DNA of 64,000 nucleotides from Variovorax sp. Root411 (lineage in GTDB: Bacteria; Pseudomonadota; Gammaproteobacteria; Burkholderiales; Burkholderiaceae_C). This document shows positions 8,815 through 17,302 of the stretch, piece by piece. The notes below the pieces were generated by a model. The model did no database searches. It worked only from the letters and a program-made list of their open reading frames with translations, and was not told the DNA's origin. The position numbers were made by a program, and so were the translations under genes. The stretch is from positions 203,584-267,583 of the forward strand of contig NZ_LMDW01000012.1 in NCBI RefSeq assembly GCF_001425205.1, in the 5' to 3' direction. Position 1 is the stretch's first letter. Each line of letters opens with the position of its first letter.

Positions 8815-9723
8815 ATGGAAACATCCACCTCCTCATCGGCCCTCGGCGCCACGGCCGCTGCCGTCGCAGCGCCGAGCGAGCAACGCGGTCGGCATCCGCT
8901 GCGCTGGCTTCGCGGCTTCGGCGTCTCCGGCCTGCTGGGCCTCGCGGTGCTGCTGTTCTGGCTGGTCGCGGCCGCGCTCGGGCCCTGGCTGCTGTCGCAC
9001 TCCTCGGGCGCCATGGGCGGCAACAGCGTCTTCGCGCCCATGAGCGCGGCGCACTGGCTGGGCACCGACTACCTCGGGCGCGACATGCTGGCGCTGATCG
9101 TCGAAGGCGCACGCTACACGGTCGGCGTCGCGCTGCTCGCCACGCTGCTGGCCAGCGGCACCGGCACCACGCTGGCGCTGCTGGCCGCGGCCAGCGGGCG
9201 CTGGACCGACACGCTGCTGAGCCGCTGCCTCGACACGCTGACCGCGATACCGAGCAAGATGTTCGCGCTCATCATGGTGGCGGGCTTCGGCTCCTCGGTG
9301 CCGATGCTGGTCGTGACGGCGGCCATCATCTACGTGCCGGGCGCCTATCGCATCGCACGCTCGCTGGCCGTCAACATCAACGCGCTCGACTACGTGACCG
9401 TGGCGCGCACGCGCGGCGAGGGCACGCTCTACGTCATGCTGCGCGAGATCCTGCCCAACATCCTCGGGCCGATGCTGGCCGACCTCGGCCTGCGCTTCGT
9501 CTACACCGTGCTGCTGCTGGCGAGCCTGAGCTTCCTCGGCCTCGGCATCCAGCCGCCGGCGGCCGACTGGGGCTCACTGGTGCGAGAGAACATCGGCGCA
9601 CTGGCCATGGGCGGCGCCTCGGTGATCGTGCCGGCGCTGGCCATCGCGAGCCTGACCATCTCGGTCAACCTCGTCATCGACAACCTGCCGGGCCGCGCCG
9701 CCCGGGAACGAGGAACACGCTGA
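8815..9723 (+). CDS. ABC transporter permease, DppC type
   Basis: A 302-residue permease. A cytoplasmic N-terminal segment of about 38 residues precedes the first helix (GLLGLAVLLFWLVAAAL). The DppC-type pre-helix segment HWLGTDYLGRDML is present, and the coupling motif reads YVTVARTRGEGTLYVMLREI. Its stop overlaps the start of the ATPase gene by one base (TGATG), so the two are likely translated together. It forms the heterodimeric channel with the preceding permease. Confidence 0.93.
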   Translation: METSTSSSALGATAAAVAAPSEQRGRHPLRWLRGFGVSGLLGLAVLLFWLVAAALGPWLLSHSSGAMGGNSVFAPMSAAHWLGTDYLGRDMLALIVEGARYTVGVALLATLLASGTGTTLALLAAASGRWTDTLLSRCLDTLTAIPSKMFALIMVAGFGSSVPMLVVTAAIIYVPGAYRIARSLAVNINALDYVTVARTRGEGTLYVMLREILPNILGPMLADLGLRFVYTVLLLASLSFLGLGIQPPAADWGSLVRENIGALAMGGASVIVPALAIASLTISVNLVIDNLPGRAARERGTR

Positions 9724-11348
9724 TGGGCGCCCCACTCAAGGTCCAGGACCTCTGCATCACGGCCGGCGCGAGCACGCTGGTCGACAAGCTGAGCTTCTCC
9801 GTGCAGCCCGGCGAGGTGCTGGCGCTGATCGGCGAATCGGGCTCCGGCAAGACCACCACCGCGCTCGCGCTGATGGGCTTCGCGCGCCAGGGCTGCCGCA
9901 TCTCGGCGGGCAGCGTGCATGTCGGCGACATCGACGTGCTGGCGCTCGATGCATCGCGGCAGCGCGCGCTGCGCGGACGCACGGTCACCTACATCGCGCA
10001 GAGCGCGGCGGCTTCCTTCAATCCATCGCGCACGATCATGGACCAGGTGGTCGAGCCGTGCCGCATCCACGGTCTGTGCACGCGCGCCGAGGCCGAGGCG
10101 AAGGCGATCCAGCTGTTCCGCGAGCTCGCGCTGCCCGAGCCGGAGACCATCGGCGCGCGCTACCCGCACCAGGTGTCGGGCGGCCAGCTGCAGCGGCTGA
10201 TGGCGGCCATGGCGCTGATCGCCGACCCCGACCTCGTGATCCTCGACGAGCCGACCACCGCGCTCGACGTGACGACGCAGATCGAGGTGCTGCGCGCCTT
10301 CCGTCGCGTGGTGCGCGAGCGCCGCGCCACGGCGGTGTACGTGAGCCACGACCTCGCGGTGGTGGCGCAGATGGCCGACCACATCCTGGTGCTGCGCAAC
10401 GGCCAGATGCAGGAGGTGAATGCGACCGAGCGGATCCTTGCGACGCCGGCCCATGAGTACACGAAGTGCCTGTTGGCGGCTGCCCGCCCGGCGCCGCGCG
10501 AATCCGGCACGACAGCGGGCGGTGCCGAACTGCTGCTCGAGGTGCGCGAGCTTTCTGCCGGCTATGGCCCTGTCGACGCGCAGGGCCGGCCGGCCAAGCT
10601 GATCCTCGAGAACATCGATCTCAAGCTCTACCGGGGCCAGGCGATCGGCGTGATCGGCGAGTCGGGTTCGGGCAAGACCACGCTGGCACGCGCCGTCGCC
10701 GGCCTGCTGAAGCCCTGCCAAGGCAGCGTGCTGTTCAACGGCCGCGCGTTGAAGCCGACGCTGGCGCAGCGCGAGCGGGAAGAGCTGCGCCAGATCCAGA
10801 TCGTGTTCCAGATGGCCGACACGGCGCTGAACCCGTCGCAGACCATCGAGCGCATCCTGGCGCGGCCGCTGCAGTTCTACAAGGGCCTGCGCGGCGAGCC
10901 GCTGCAGCGGCGCATCCGCGAGCTGCTCGACCTGGTGAAGCTGCCGCAGACCGTGGCCGGGCGCCTGCCGGGTGGCCTCTCGGGCGGGCAGAAGCAGCGC
11001 GTCAACCTGGCGCGCGCGCTGGCGGCCGACCCGGACCTGATCCTGTGCGACGAAGTCACGTCGGCGCTGGACACCGTGGTCGGCGCGGCGGTGCTCGACC
11101 TGATCGCGGAGCTGCGGCGCGAACTGGGCGTGTCGTATCTCTTCATCAGCCACGACCTGCACACGGTGCGCGCCGTGTGCGACGAGATCGTCGTCATGCA
11201 GCACGGCCGCAAGCTCGCGCAGGTGGCGCGCGTCGACTACGACCGCGGCCCGCACCACCCCTACTACGAACTGCTGGCGCGCTCGGTGCCCGAGCTGCGC
11301 CGCGGCTGGCTCGACGAGATGGACCGCGCGGCCGTCCACGCATCATGA
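9723..11348 (+). CDS. ABC transporter ATP-binding protein, fused DppD-DppF type
   Basis: A 541-residue protein carrying two complete nucleotide-binding domains. In the first, Walker A is GESGSGKTT, the signature is VSGGQLQR and Walker B is LVILDEPTTALD. In the second, from about residue 265, Walker A is again GESGSGKTT, the signature is LSGGQKQR and Walker B is LILCDEVTSALD. Both halves look catalytically intact. Fusion of the DppD- and DppF-like subunits is common in proteobacterial peptide, nickel and opine importers. It is the last transporter component and overlaps the following dehydrogenase gene if that gene starts at 11345. Confidence 0.94.
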   Translation: MGAPLKVQDLCITAGASTLVDKLSFSVQPGEVLALIGESGSGKTTTALALMGFARQGCRISAGSVHVGDIDVLALDASRQRALRGRTVTYIAQSAAASFNPSRTIMDQVVEPCRIHGLCTRAEAEAKAIQLFRELALPEPETIGARYPHQVSGGQLQRLMAAMALIADPDLVILDEPTTALDVTTQIEVLRAFRRVVRERRATAVYVSHDLAVVAQMADHILVLRNGQMQEVNATERILATPAHEYTKCLLAAARPAPRESGTTAGGAELLLEVRELSAGYGPVDAQGRPAKLILENIDLKLYRGQAIGVIGESGSGKTTLARAVAGLLKPCQGSVLFNGRALKPTLAQREREELRQIQIVFQMADTALNPSQTIERILARPLQFYKGLRGEPLQRRIRELLDLVKLPQTVAGRLPGGLSGGQKQRVNLARALAADPDLILCDEVTSALDTVVGAAVLDLIAELRRELGVSYLFISHDLHTVRAVCDEIVVMQHGRKLAQVARVDYDRGPHHPYYELLARSVPELRRGWLDEMDRAAVHAS

Positions 11349-12448
11349 GAAAGACCGAAATGACACCCACCTTCCGCATCGCGCTGATCGCCGGCGACGG
11401 CATCGGCAAGGAAGTGATGCCCGAGGGCCTGCGCGTGGTGCAGGCCGCCGCGGCGCGCTTCGGCTTCGAGCTCGACTGCCGCACCATCGACTGGGCCAGC
11501 TGCGACTACTACGCGCAGCACGGCCAGATGATGCCGGACGACTGGAAGGAGCAGCTCAAGGGCGTCGACGCGCTGTACTTCGGCGCCGTCGGCTGGCCCG
11601 CGACCGTGCCCGACCACGTGTCGCTCTGGGGTTCGCTGCTGAAGTTCCGCCGCGAGTTCGACCAGTACATCAACCTGCGCCCGGTGCGCCTGTTCGAGGG
11701 CGTGCCCTGCCCGCTGGCCGGCCGCAAGCCCGGCGACATCGACTACCTCGTGGTGCGCGAGAACACCGAGGGCGAGTACACCTCGCTCGGCGGCGTGATG
11801 TACGAGGGCACGGAGCGCGAGATCGTGATCCAGGAATCGGTCTTCTCGCGCCATGGCGCCGACCGCGTGCTGCGCTACGCCTACGAGACCGCGCGTGCAC
11901 GCAAGCGCAAGCACCTGACGGTGGCCACCAAGAGCAACGGCATCGCGATCAGCATGCCCTGGTGGGACGGCCGCGCCGACGCGGTCGGCCGCGACTTCCC
12001 CGAGGTGACGGTCGACAAGCAGCACATCGACATCCTGTCGGCGCGCTTCGTGCTGCAGCCCACGCGCTTCGACGTGGTGGTGGCGAGCAACCTGTTCGGC
12101 GACATCCTCTCCGACCTCGGGCCAGCGACCACCGGCACCATCGGCCTCGCGCCGTCGGCCAACCTCAACCCCGAGCGCAAGTTCCCGTCGCTGTTTGAGC
12201 CGGTGCACGGCTCGGCGCCCGACATCTACGGCCAGAACATCGCCAACCCCATCGCCATGATCTGGTCCGGCGCGCTGATGCTGGACTTCCTCACGCAGGG
12301 CCAGGGCGCGGGCCGTGCAGCGCACGACGCGATCCTGGCCGCCATCGAGGCAGTGCTGCGCGACGGTCCGCGCACGCGCGACCTCGGCGGCTCGGCCAGC
12401 ACCACCGAAATAGGCATCGCGATCGCCGAGCGCGTGACGGCATCCTGA
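11345..12448 (+). CDS. dmlA: D-malate / tartrate dehydrogenase (isocitrate/isopropylmalate dehydrogenase family)
   Basis: A 367-residue NAD-dependent beta-decarboxylating dehydrogenase. It follows the DmlA/TtuC pattern closely: GDGIGKEVMPEG at the N-terminus, LWGSLLKFRREFDQY, VVRENTEGEY, KQHIDILSARFV, VVASNLFGDILSDL and FEPVHGSAPDIYG. The family converts D-malate to pyruvate or acts on tartrate. Its place at the end of an ABC-transporter operon suggests that a hydroxy-dicarboxylate arises in the pathway, which is inference. The first ATG overlaps the previous stop as ATGA. A second ATG at 11360 gives a 362-residue protein closer to the usual start and is an equal alternative. Confidence 0.85.
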   Translation: MRKTEMTPTFRIALIAGDGIGKEVMPEGLRVVQAAAARFGFELDCRTIDWASCDYYAQHGQMMPDDWKEQLKGVDALYFGAVGWPATVPDHVSLWGSLLKFRREFDQYINLRPVRLFEGVPCPLAGRKPGDIDYLVVRENTEGEYTSLGGVMYEGTEREIVIQESVFSRHGADRVLRYAYETARARKRKHLTVATKSNGIAISMPWWDGRADAVGRDFPEVTVDKQHIDILSARFVLQPTRFDVVVASNLFGDILSDLGPATTGTIGLAPSANLNPERKFPSLFEPVHGSAPDIYGQNIANPIAMIWSGALMLDFLTQGQGAGRAAHDAILAAIEAVLRDGPRTRDLGGSASTTEIGIAIAERVTAS

Positions 12449-12465
12449 AGAAAGACTTTTATCCC

Positions 12466-13956
12466 ATGACACTGGAACTCGAAAACAAGAACCTGATGCC
12501 GGGCCGGCATCTCATCGGCGGCGAATGGCGCGACGCGAGCGATTCGCGCCGCCTCGACGTGACCGACCCCGCCACCGACGCCGTCTTCGCGAGCGTGCCC
12601 GACGGCACGGCCGCCGACGCGCGCACCGCCGTCGATGCCGCGCACGCCGCGTTTCCCGCCTGGCGCGCGGTGCCCGCCAAGCAGCGCGCACAGATCCTCA
12701 AGCGTTGGAACGACCTCGTGATCGCGCACCAGGAAGACCTGGGCTGCCTCATCTCGCGCGAACAGGGCAAGCCGCTGGCCGAGGGCCGCGGCGAAGTCGC
12801 CTATGCGGCCAGCTACATCGAGTGGTTTGCAGAGGAAGCCACGCGCGCCAATGGCGACGTCATCCCGGCGCCCGTGCCAGGCCGGCGCATGTTCGCACTG
12901 AAGGAACCCGTGGGTGTGGTCGCGGCGATCACGCCGTGGAATTTTCCGGCGGCCATGATCGCGCGCAAGATCGCGCCGGCCCTCGCCGCAGGCTGCACGG
13001 TGGTGTGCAAGCCCGCCGAGGACACGCCGCTGACCTCGCTGGCCCTGGTGGCGCTGGCCGAGGAAGCCGGCGTGCCGCCGGGCGTGCTCAACATCGTCAC
13101 GGCCTCGCGCGAGCGCACGCCCGAGGTGGTCGACGCCTGGCTCGACGACGCGCGCGTACGCAAGATCACCTTCACCGGCTCGACGCCCGTGGGCAAGCAC
13201 CTCGCGCGCCGTTCGGCCGACACGCTGAAGAAGCTGTCGCTGGAGCTCGGCGGCAATGCGCCCTTCATCGTGTTCGACGACGCCGACATCGATGCCGCGG
13301 TGGAGGGCCTGATGGCCGCCAAGTTCCGCAATGGCGGCCAGACCTGCGTGTGCCCGAACCGGGTCTTCGTGCAGGCCCGCGTGCACGATGCATTCGTCGA
13401 CAAGCTGGCTGCGCGGGTCGGTGCACTCGAAGTCGGCCCCGCCACCGAGCCCGGCTCGCAGATCGGCCCGATGATCAACGCACGCGCTGTCGAGAAGATC
13501 GAGCGCCACGTGCGCGACGCCGTCACCCGGGGCGCGCGCATCGTCGTCGGCGGCGAACGGCTGCGCTCCGCGCGCTGCGACGGCCCCAACTACTACGCGC
13601 CCACCGTGCTGGTGAATGCCGATGCGACCATGGAATGCAGCTGCGAGGAAACCTTCGGGCCCGTGGTGCCGGTCACGCGCTTCGAGAGCGAGGCCGAGGT
13701 GATCGCCGCCGCCAACGACACGCCCTTCGGGCTCGCGGCGTACTTCTACTCGAGCGACGTGCGGCGCATCTGGCGCGTGGCCGACGCGCTGGAGTCGGGC
13801 ATCGTCGGCATCAACGAAGGCGCGCTGGCGGCCGAAGCGGCGCCCTTCGGCGGCGTGAAGGAATCGGGCTATGGCCGCGAAGGCTCGGTGCATGGCCTGG
13901 ACGACTACATGCACACCAAGTACGTCTGCCAGGGCCAGCTGGCGGGGCCGGTCTAG
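12466..13956 (+). CDS. gabD: NAD(P)-dependent succinate-semialdehyde dehydrogenase
   Basis: A 496-residue aldehyde dehydrogenase. The cofactor segment ITPWNFPAAMIARK, the FTGST motif, the catalytic glutamate in LELGGNAP and the catalytic cysteine in GGQTCVCPN are all present, as is the C-terminal FGGVKESGYGREG. Overall length and motif wording match GabD, which oxidises succinate semialdehyde to succinate. With the upstream FAD oxidase and the facing aminotransferase, the cluster resembles a putrescine or GABA route, though another semialdehyde is possible. It ends only 10 bases from the convergent stop of the lipoprotein gene. Confidence 0.88.
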   Translation: MTLELENKNLMPGRHLIGGEWRDASDSRRLDVTDPATDAVFASVPDGTAADARTAVDAAHAAFPAWRAVPAKQRAQILKRWNDLVIAHQEDLGCLISREQGKPLAEGRGEVAYAASYIEWFAEEATRANGDVIPAPVPGRRMFALKEPVGVVAAITPWNFPAAMIARKIAPALAAGCTVVCKPAEDTPLTSLALVALAEEAGVPPGVLNIVTASRERTPEVVDAWLDDARVRKITFTGSTPVGKHLARRSADTLKKLSLELGGNAPFIVFDDADIDAAVEGLMAAKFRNGGQTCVCPNRVFVQARVHDAFVDKLAARVGALEVGPATEPGSQIGPMINARAVEKIERHVRDAVTRGARIVVGGERLRSARCDGPNYYAPTVLVNADATMECSCEETFGPVVPVTRFESEAEVIAAANDTPFGLAAYFYSSDVRRIWRVADALESGIVGINEGALAAEAAPFGGVKESGYGREGSVHGLDDYMHTKYVCQGQLAGPV

Positions 13957-13966
13957 AAGAAACCCG

Positions 13967-16216
13967 CTACGCTGCAGCCAGTGCCGCCACCTCCGCGCTG
14001 CCCAGCGCGCCGCCGTAGATCCGGAAGTCGTCGATGCGGCCCTTCAGGTACGGGTCGCTGGAATACTGCGAGCGGCCCAGCCAGTTCTGCGTCGTCGTGC
14101 CGAGGTCGATGGGCGCAAGGCTCATCTGCGTGTTGGAGCCGGCTTCGATGCCGTCCACATACAGGGCGCCGAGCGCGCCGGACACGGTCACCGCGACGTG
14201 CACCCAGCGGCCGGTAGGCAGCGCCACCGAACCGTCGATCACCTGCTCGTTGTAGCCGTGCTCGGTGCTGATAGAGAAGCGCGGCACGCCGCTGCTGTTG
14301 CGGGCCGCCAGCATCATGTAGCGGCGCGTGCCGGAACCGAAGTCGAAGACCCGCGACCATGTCGCGAGGGTGTCGATGTACAGCCAGGCGGTGATGCTGA
14401 AGTCGGCGAGGGTCTTCGCCACGCCCGCCGGCAGCGCGACATGGCCGTTCGTGCCCGCGAGGGCGACGGCGTTGCCCTCGCGTCCGGCCGTCCAGGTCGC
14501 GGCGCCCTGCAGTTCGCTGGCCGCGAACCGGCCGGTGGCGTCGGCGGCCTGGGTGCCGGTGGATTCGTCGAACTTGAGCTGCAGCAGCAGCTCGGCCTCG
14601 AGTGCTGCCCTTTCCTCGTTGGAGGCAGCACTCTCGCCCGATGCGCTCACGGCGACGACCACGTAGTACCAGACATCGCCGGCCGCGACGCCGCTGTCGG
14701 TGAAGGTGAGCACGTCGGTGATGCCCGAGGCGATGTCGGTGTAGGGCCCGCCCGCGGTGCTCGCGCGCTTGACGGTGTAGCTCTGCGCGTCGGGACAGCC
14801 CCACCACGACAGCACCACCTGCGTGGCGCGCACCCGCGCCGTGAGCCCGCTCGGCCTGCCCTGCGCCGCGAGCGGATCGCGCGTGAAGGTCAGCGTGCCG
14901 AAGCCCAGCTGGTCGCCGTTGCCGCCGTCGAACTCCGGCCGCATCTGTGTCGCCTGCAGCGAGGTCCAGGGCGTGGCGATGCCGAGGCGATGCGCGTAGT
15001 GGTTGTAGACGCTTTCCCAGACGACGCGCCGACTCCCCTGGCTTCCCGACGAAAGCACCGACTGCGTGCCCTGCCTGTTGATGTTGGTGAAGAAGGGCAC
15101 GGTGTAGAAGGTGCCGGTGCTGCTGTCGATCAGGTTGGACTTGGCGACGTACTCGGCGCCCGCGAGAAAGCGGTTGTTCTCGTAGCTGTACGTGTCGTCG
15201 CCCTGGTTCCACGCCATCTCGTGGAACGCGCCCGCCAGGCCGATGCCCAGCGTGCTGTGGCCCTGATCGCGGCCGCTTTCCTGCCACTGGCCGAGGTAGC
15301 CGGGATGCACGTGATAGACCGCCTGCAGGCCCGCGCCGTTGCCCTGGCCGGTCTTGTAGTAGCTCATGGCCTCGTCGTAGATGTCCTGCCGGTCGCACAG
15401 CACGCCGATGGCCAGCATCGCGGCCAGCGTGCACTGGTCCCAGTTGGCCCAGTAGTTGGTGATCTCGGAGCCGTTGTGGTTGATCAGGAAGCTGTGGTTG
15501 AGCGGATAGAACACGGTGAGCATCATGTTCTGGAAACGCGCGAAGTCGCTCGCCGCCCAGCCCTCGTAGGTGCGCATAATCTCGGCCGCGTTGGCGAACT
15601 GGTAGCCATAGATGCCTGCCGCCAGGAAGCGGTCGGCGTTGCCGGTGAGCGTGGTCAGCGTGGACGACCATTCATTCAGGAAGACCACTGCCAGATCGGC
15701 GTAGCGTTTGTCCTGCGAGACCTTCCAGCGCAGCGCCAGCTGATAGGCGCGTGCGATGTCGATGTACATCTGTGCGAAGTTCTGGCCGTCTCCGCCGCGG
15801 ATCACCGTGGCCAATGGCCTGGGCGCGGCGCCCAACTGGGCCCGGCCGTTGGAAGTCAACGCGTTCCAGCCGTCGAGCCAGGGCTGCGCCCGGGCCTCGA
15901 CCTTCTGGCGCATGCGTTCGAAATCGGCCTCGGTGTGCAGCAGGCCGGGGTGGACGAACTTGCGCGCTTGCGACGCGGGCACCGGGTCAGTCGCCCCGGG
16001 GACGACCGCGTCGGTGTCGGCAACCACTGCATCGCCCGAAGCGGCAGCAGCCTGTTGCGGCACGGCACCCGAAGCGCCGGCGAGCCACCCCGCGCCACCG
16101 CCTCCACCACCCCCCCCGCAGGCCGTCGTTCCCAGCGCGAGAGCGCTTGCCGCGCCGAGAAAGAAGACACGGCGATCCAAGGAAGCGCAGTTCCCGTCAT
16201 CCAACGAATGCGTCAT
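13967..16216 (-). CDS. exported lipoprotein with alginate-lyase-like, Fn3-like and LamG domains
   Basis: A 749-residue surface or periplasmic protein. Twin arginines at residues 15-16 precede a hydrophobic stretch and Cys33, followed by a run of glycines, so a Tat-exported lipoprotein is likely. Residues about 89-410 resemble the alpha/alpha-toroid of alginate and heparinoid lyases, with segments such as HPGLLHTEADFERMR and NHNGSEITNYWANWDQCT. A fibronectin-III-like domain lies around residues 455-530. A concanavalin-like LamG domain occupies residues about 545-745. It probably cleaves or binds an acidic polysaccharide. The substrate is unknown, and no sugar-acid catabolic genes lie beside it. 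Confidence 0.82.
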   Translation of the reverse strand: MTHSLDDGNCASLDRRVFFLGAASALALGTTACGGGGGGGGAGWLAGASGAVPQQAAAASGDAVVADTDAVVPGATDPVPASQARKFVHPGLLHTEADFERMRQKVEARAQPWLDGWNALTSNGRAQLGAAPRPLATVIRGGDGQNFAQMYIDIARAYQLALRWKVSQDKRYADLAVVFLNEWSSTLTTLTGNADRFLAAGIYGYQFANAAEIMRTYEGWAASDFARFQNMMLTVFYPLNHSFLINHNGSEITNYWANWDQCTLAAMLAIGVLCDRQDIYDEAMSYYKTGQGNGAGLQAVYHVHPGYLGQWQESGRDQGHSTLGIGLAGAFHEMAWNQGDDTYSYENNRFLAGAEYVAKSNLIDSSTGTFYTVPFFTNINRQGTQSVLSSGSQGSRRVVWESVYNHYAHRLGIATPWTSLQATQMRPEFDGGNGDQLGFGTLTFTRDPLAAQGRPSGLTARVRATQVVLSWWGCPDAQSYTVKRASTAGGPYTDIASGITDVLTFTDSGVAAGDVWYYVVVAVSASGESAASNEERAALEAELLLQLKFDESTGTQAADATGRFAASELQGAATWTAGREGNAVALAGTNGHVALPAGVAKTLADFSITAWLYIDTLATWSRVFDFGSGTRRYMMLAARNSSGVPRFSISTEHGYNEQVIDGSVALPTGRWVHVAVTVSGALGALYVDGIEAGSNTQMSLAPIDLGTTTQNWLGRSQYSSDPYLKGRIDDFRIYGGALGSAEVAALAAA

Positions 16217-16448
16217 TGCCAAATATTTTGTAAAAAAATGATTCAGCAACATGCGTGCCACTCGATGCTCCGGGGCGAACCGGCGCCACCGGTAGCACCG
16301 ATGGGTACATGGGCGCCGCTGCATCGGCGATGTGCGCGTTCCGGATGACATTCGTTGTCACGCGAGGCCGGCGGCGAGGCCAGGAATGTCAGCAAGCCGG
16401 GGGCGCGGCGCCAGCACCGCCTCCGCGGTGGCGCCGCTATTCCTTCAT
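16217..16448. promoter_or_regulatory. intergenic region upstream of the lyase-like lipoprotein gene
   Basis: A 232-base gap between two minus-strand genes. The 30 bases next to the lipoprotein start (16218-16247) are strikingly A/T rich for this genome and contain AATATTTTG and a run of T on the coding strand, so a promoter is likely there. No terminator hairpin with a T-run is evident for the upstream GRDP-like gene. Confidence 0.35.
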
Positions 16449-17231
16449 TTATTCGCGCAGATTCGAACCCGCACGCGAAGCTGCCGACTCATACGCAGCG
16501 GCCGTCACCGAAGCTCCTGCCGTGGCGCCCGCCTCGAGTGAGCACCATGCGGCTGAAGGCTTGCCTGCCTCGAGCGAACACCATGCGGCCGAAGGCTTGC
16601 CCGCCTCGAGCGAACACCACGCGGCCGAAGGTTTGCCCGCCTCGAGCGAACACCACGCGGCCGAAGGCTTGCCCGCCTCGAGCGAACACCACGCGGCCGA
16701 AGGCTTGCCAGCCTCCAGCGAACACCATGCGGCCGAAGGCTTGCCCGCCTCCAGCGAACACCATGCCGCCGAAGGCTTGCCCGCTTCGAGCGAACACCAT
16801 GCGGCTGAATCCTTGCCCGGCTCGCGACGAGGCGCCGGCTCGCCGAACTCCTCGGCAGACAAGCGCTGCATCTCCAGGAAGGCTTCCTGCAGCGCCTTGG
16901 CGTCATCCTCGCCGCGCAGGCCGAGGTACGGGAAGTGGTGCAGGAAATGGCCGAAGGTGGCGTCGCAATCGGCTGCGTACTTTCTCGTGTCGAGGATGTG
17001 CATGTGCCAGAAGCGGTCGACGTCCTGCTCGGGAGCGAGCGTCAGGTCGGGGTGCTTGGCGTGCAGTATCAGGTAGCGCTTGTAGGCCACCTCCATCTGG
17101 TCCGCGTAGCCGGCCGACCAGCCGTAGCCGTCCTCTTTGCGGCTGGCCTTGAACTTGATCAGGGTGAGGTCGAGCGCCTGGATGGCGGCGATCGTCTGCT
17201 CGAGTGTTTTGCCTTGGGTGGAATCGATCAT
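16449..17231 (-). CDS. GRDP-like domain protein with eight Trp-Cys 12-residue repeats
   Basis: A 260-residue cytoplasmic protein with no visible signal peptide. Residues 1 to about 125 match the glycine-rich-domain-protein-like family (DUF1399), with the hallmark DRFWHMHILDTRKYAADC followed by HFLHHFPYLG. From about residue 138 to 233 there are eight copies of the unit SAAWCSLEAGKP, giving one Trp-Cys pair every 12 residues. A short non-repetitive tail follows. The molecular role of the family is unknown. The regular cysteines suggest metal binding, cross-linking or a modified-peptide substrate, but no modifying enzyme is adjacent. The start is the ATG immediately before the conserved domain, and an open extension upstream lacks family character. 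Confidence 0.75.
   Translation of the reverse strand: MIDSTQGKTLEQTIAAIQALDLTLIKFKASRKEDGYGWSAGYADQMEVAYKRYLILHAKHPDLTLAPEQDVDRFWHMHILDTRKYAADCDATFGHFLHHFPYLGLRGEDDAKALQEAFLEMQRLSAEEFGEPAPRREPGKDSAAWCSLEAGKPSAAWCSLEAGKPSAAWCSLEAGKPSAAWCSLEAGKPSAAWCSLEAGKPSAAWCSLEAGKPSAAWCSLEAGKPSAAWCSLEAGATAGASVTAAAYESAASRAGSNLRE
16531..16818. repeat. eight tandem copies of a 36-base unit
   Basis: The unit reads GCCTCGAGCGAACACCACGC and then GGCCGAAGGCTTGCCC on the plus strand, repeated eight times without spacers. Copies differ by a few mostly third-position changes on the minus-strand frame, with the outer copies most divergent. It encodes the Trp-Cys repeats of the GRDP-like protein. Because 36 is a multiple of three and the unit has no stop in most frames, long open frames run through it on both strands. 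Confidence 0.95.
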
Positions 17232-17302
17232 GAATGCTCCTGTGAGGTTTGCAAGTAGGTCCGAGCAACGTGCCCGGTGACGATTGCCCGAAGGTCCGGC
17301 CG

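Noticed and set aside
16531..16818. A CRISPR-like array of 36-base repeats
   Set aside because: The units are directly adjacent without spacers, lie inside a coding frame, and no cas genes are present.
16255..17076. A plus-strand frame with SSEHHAAEGLPA repeats
   Set aside because: Outside the repeat it has no family similarity, whereas the minus strand has a GRDP-like domain leading into the repeats.
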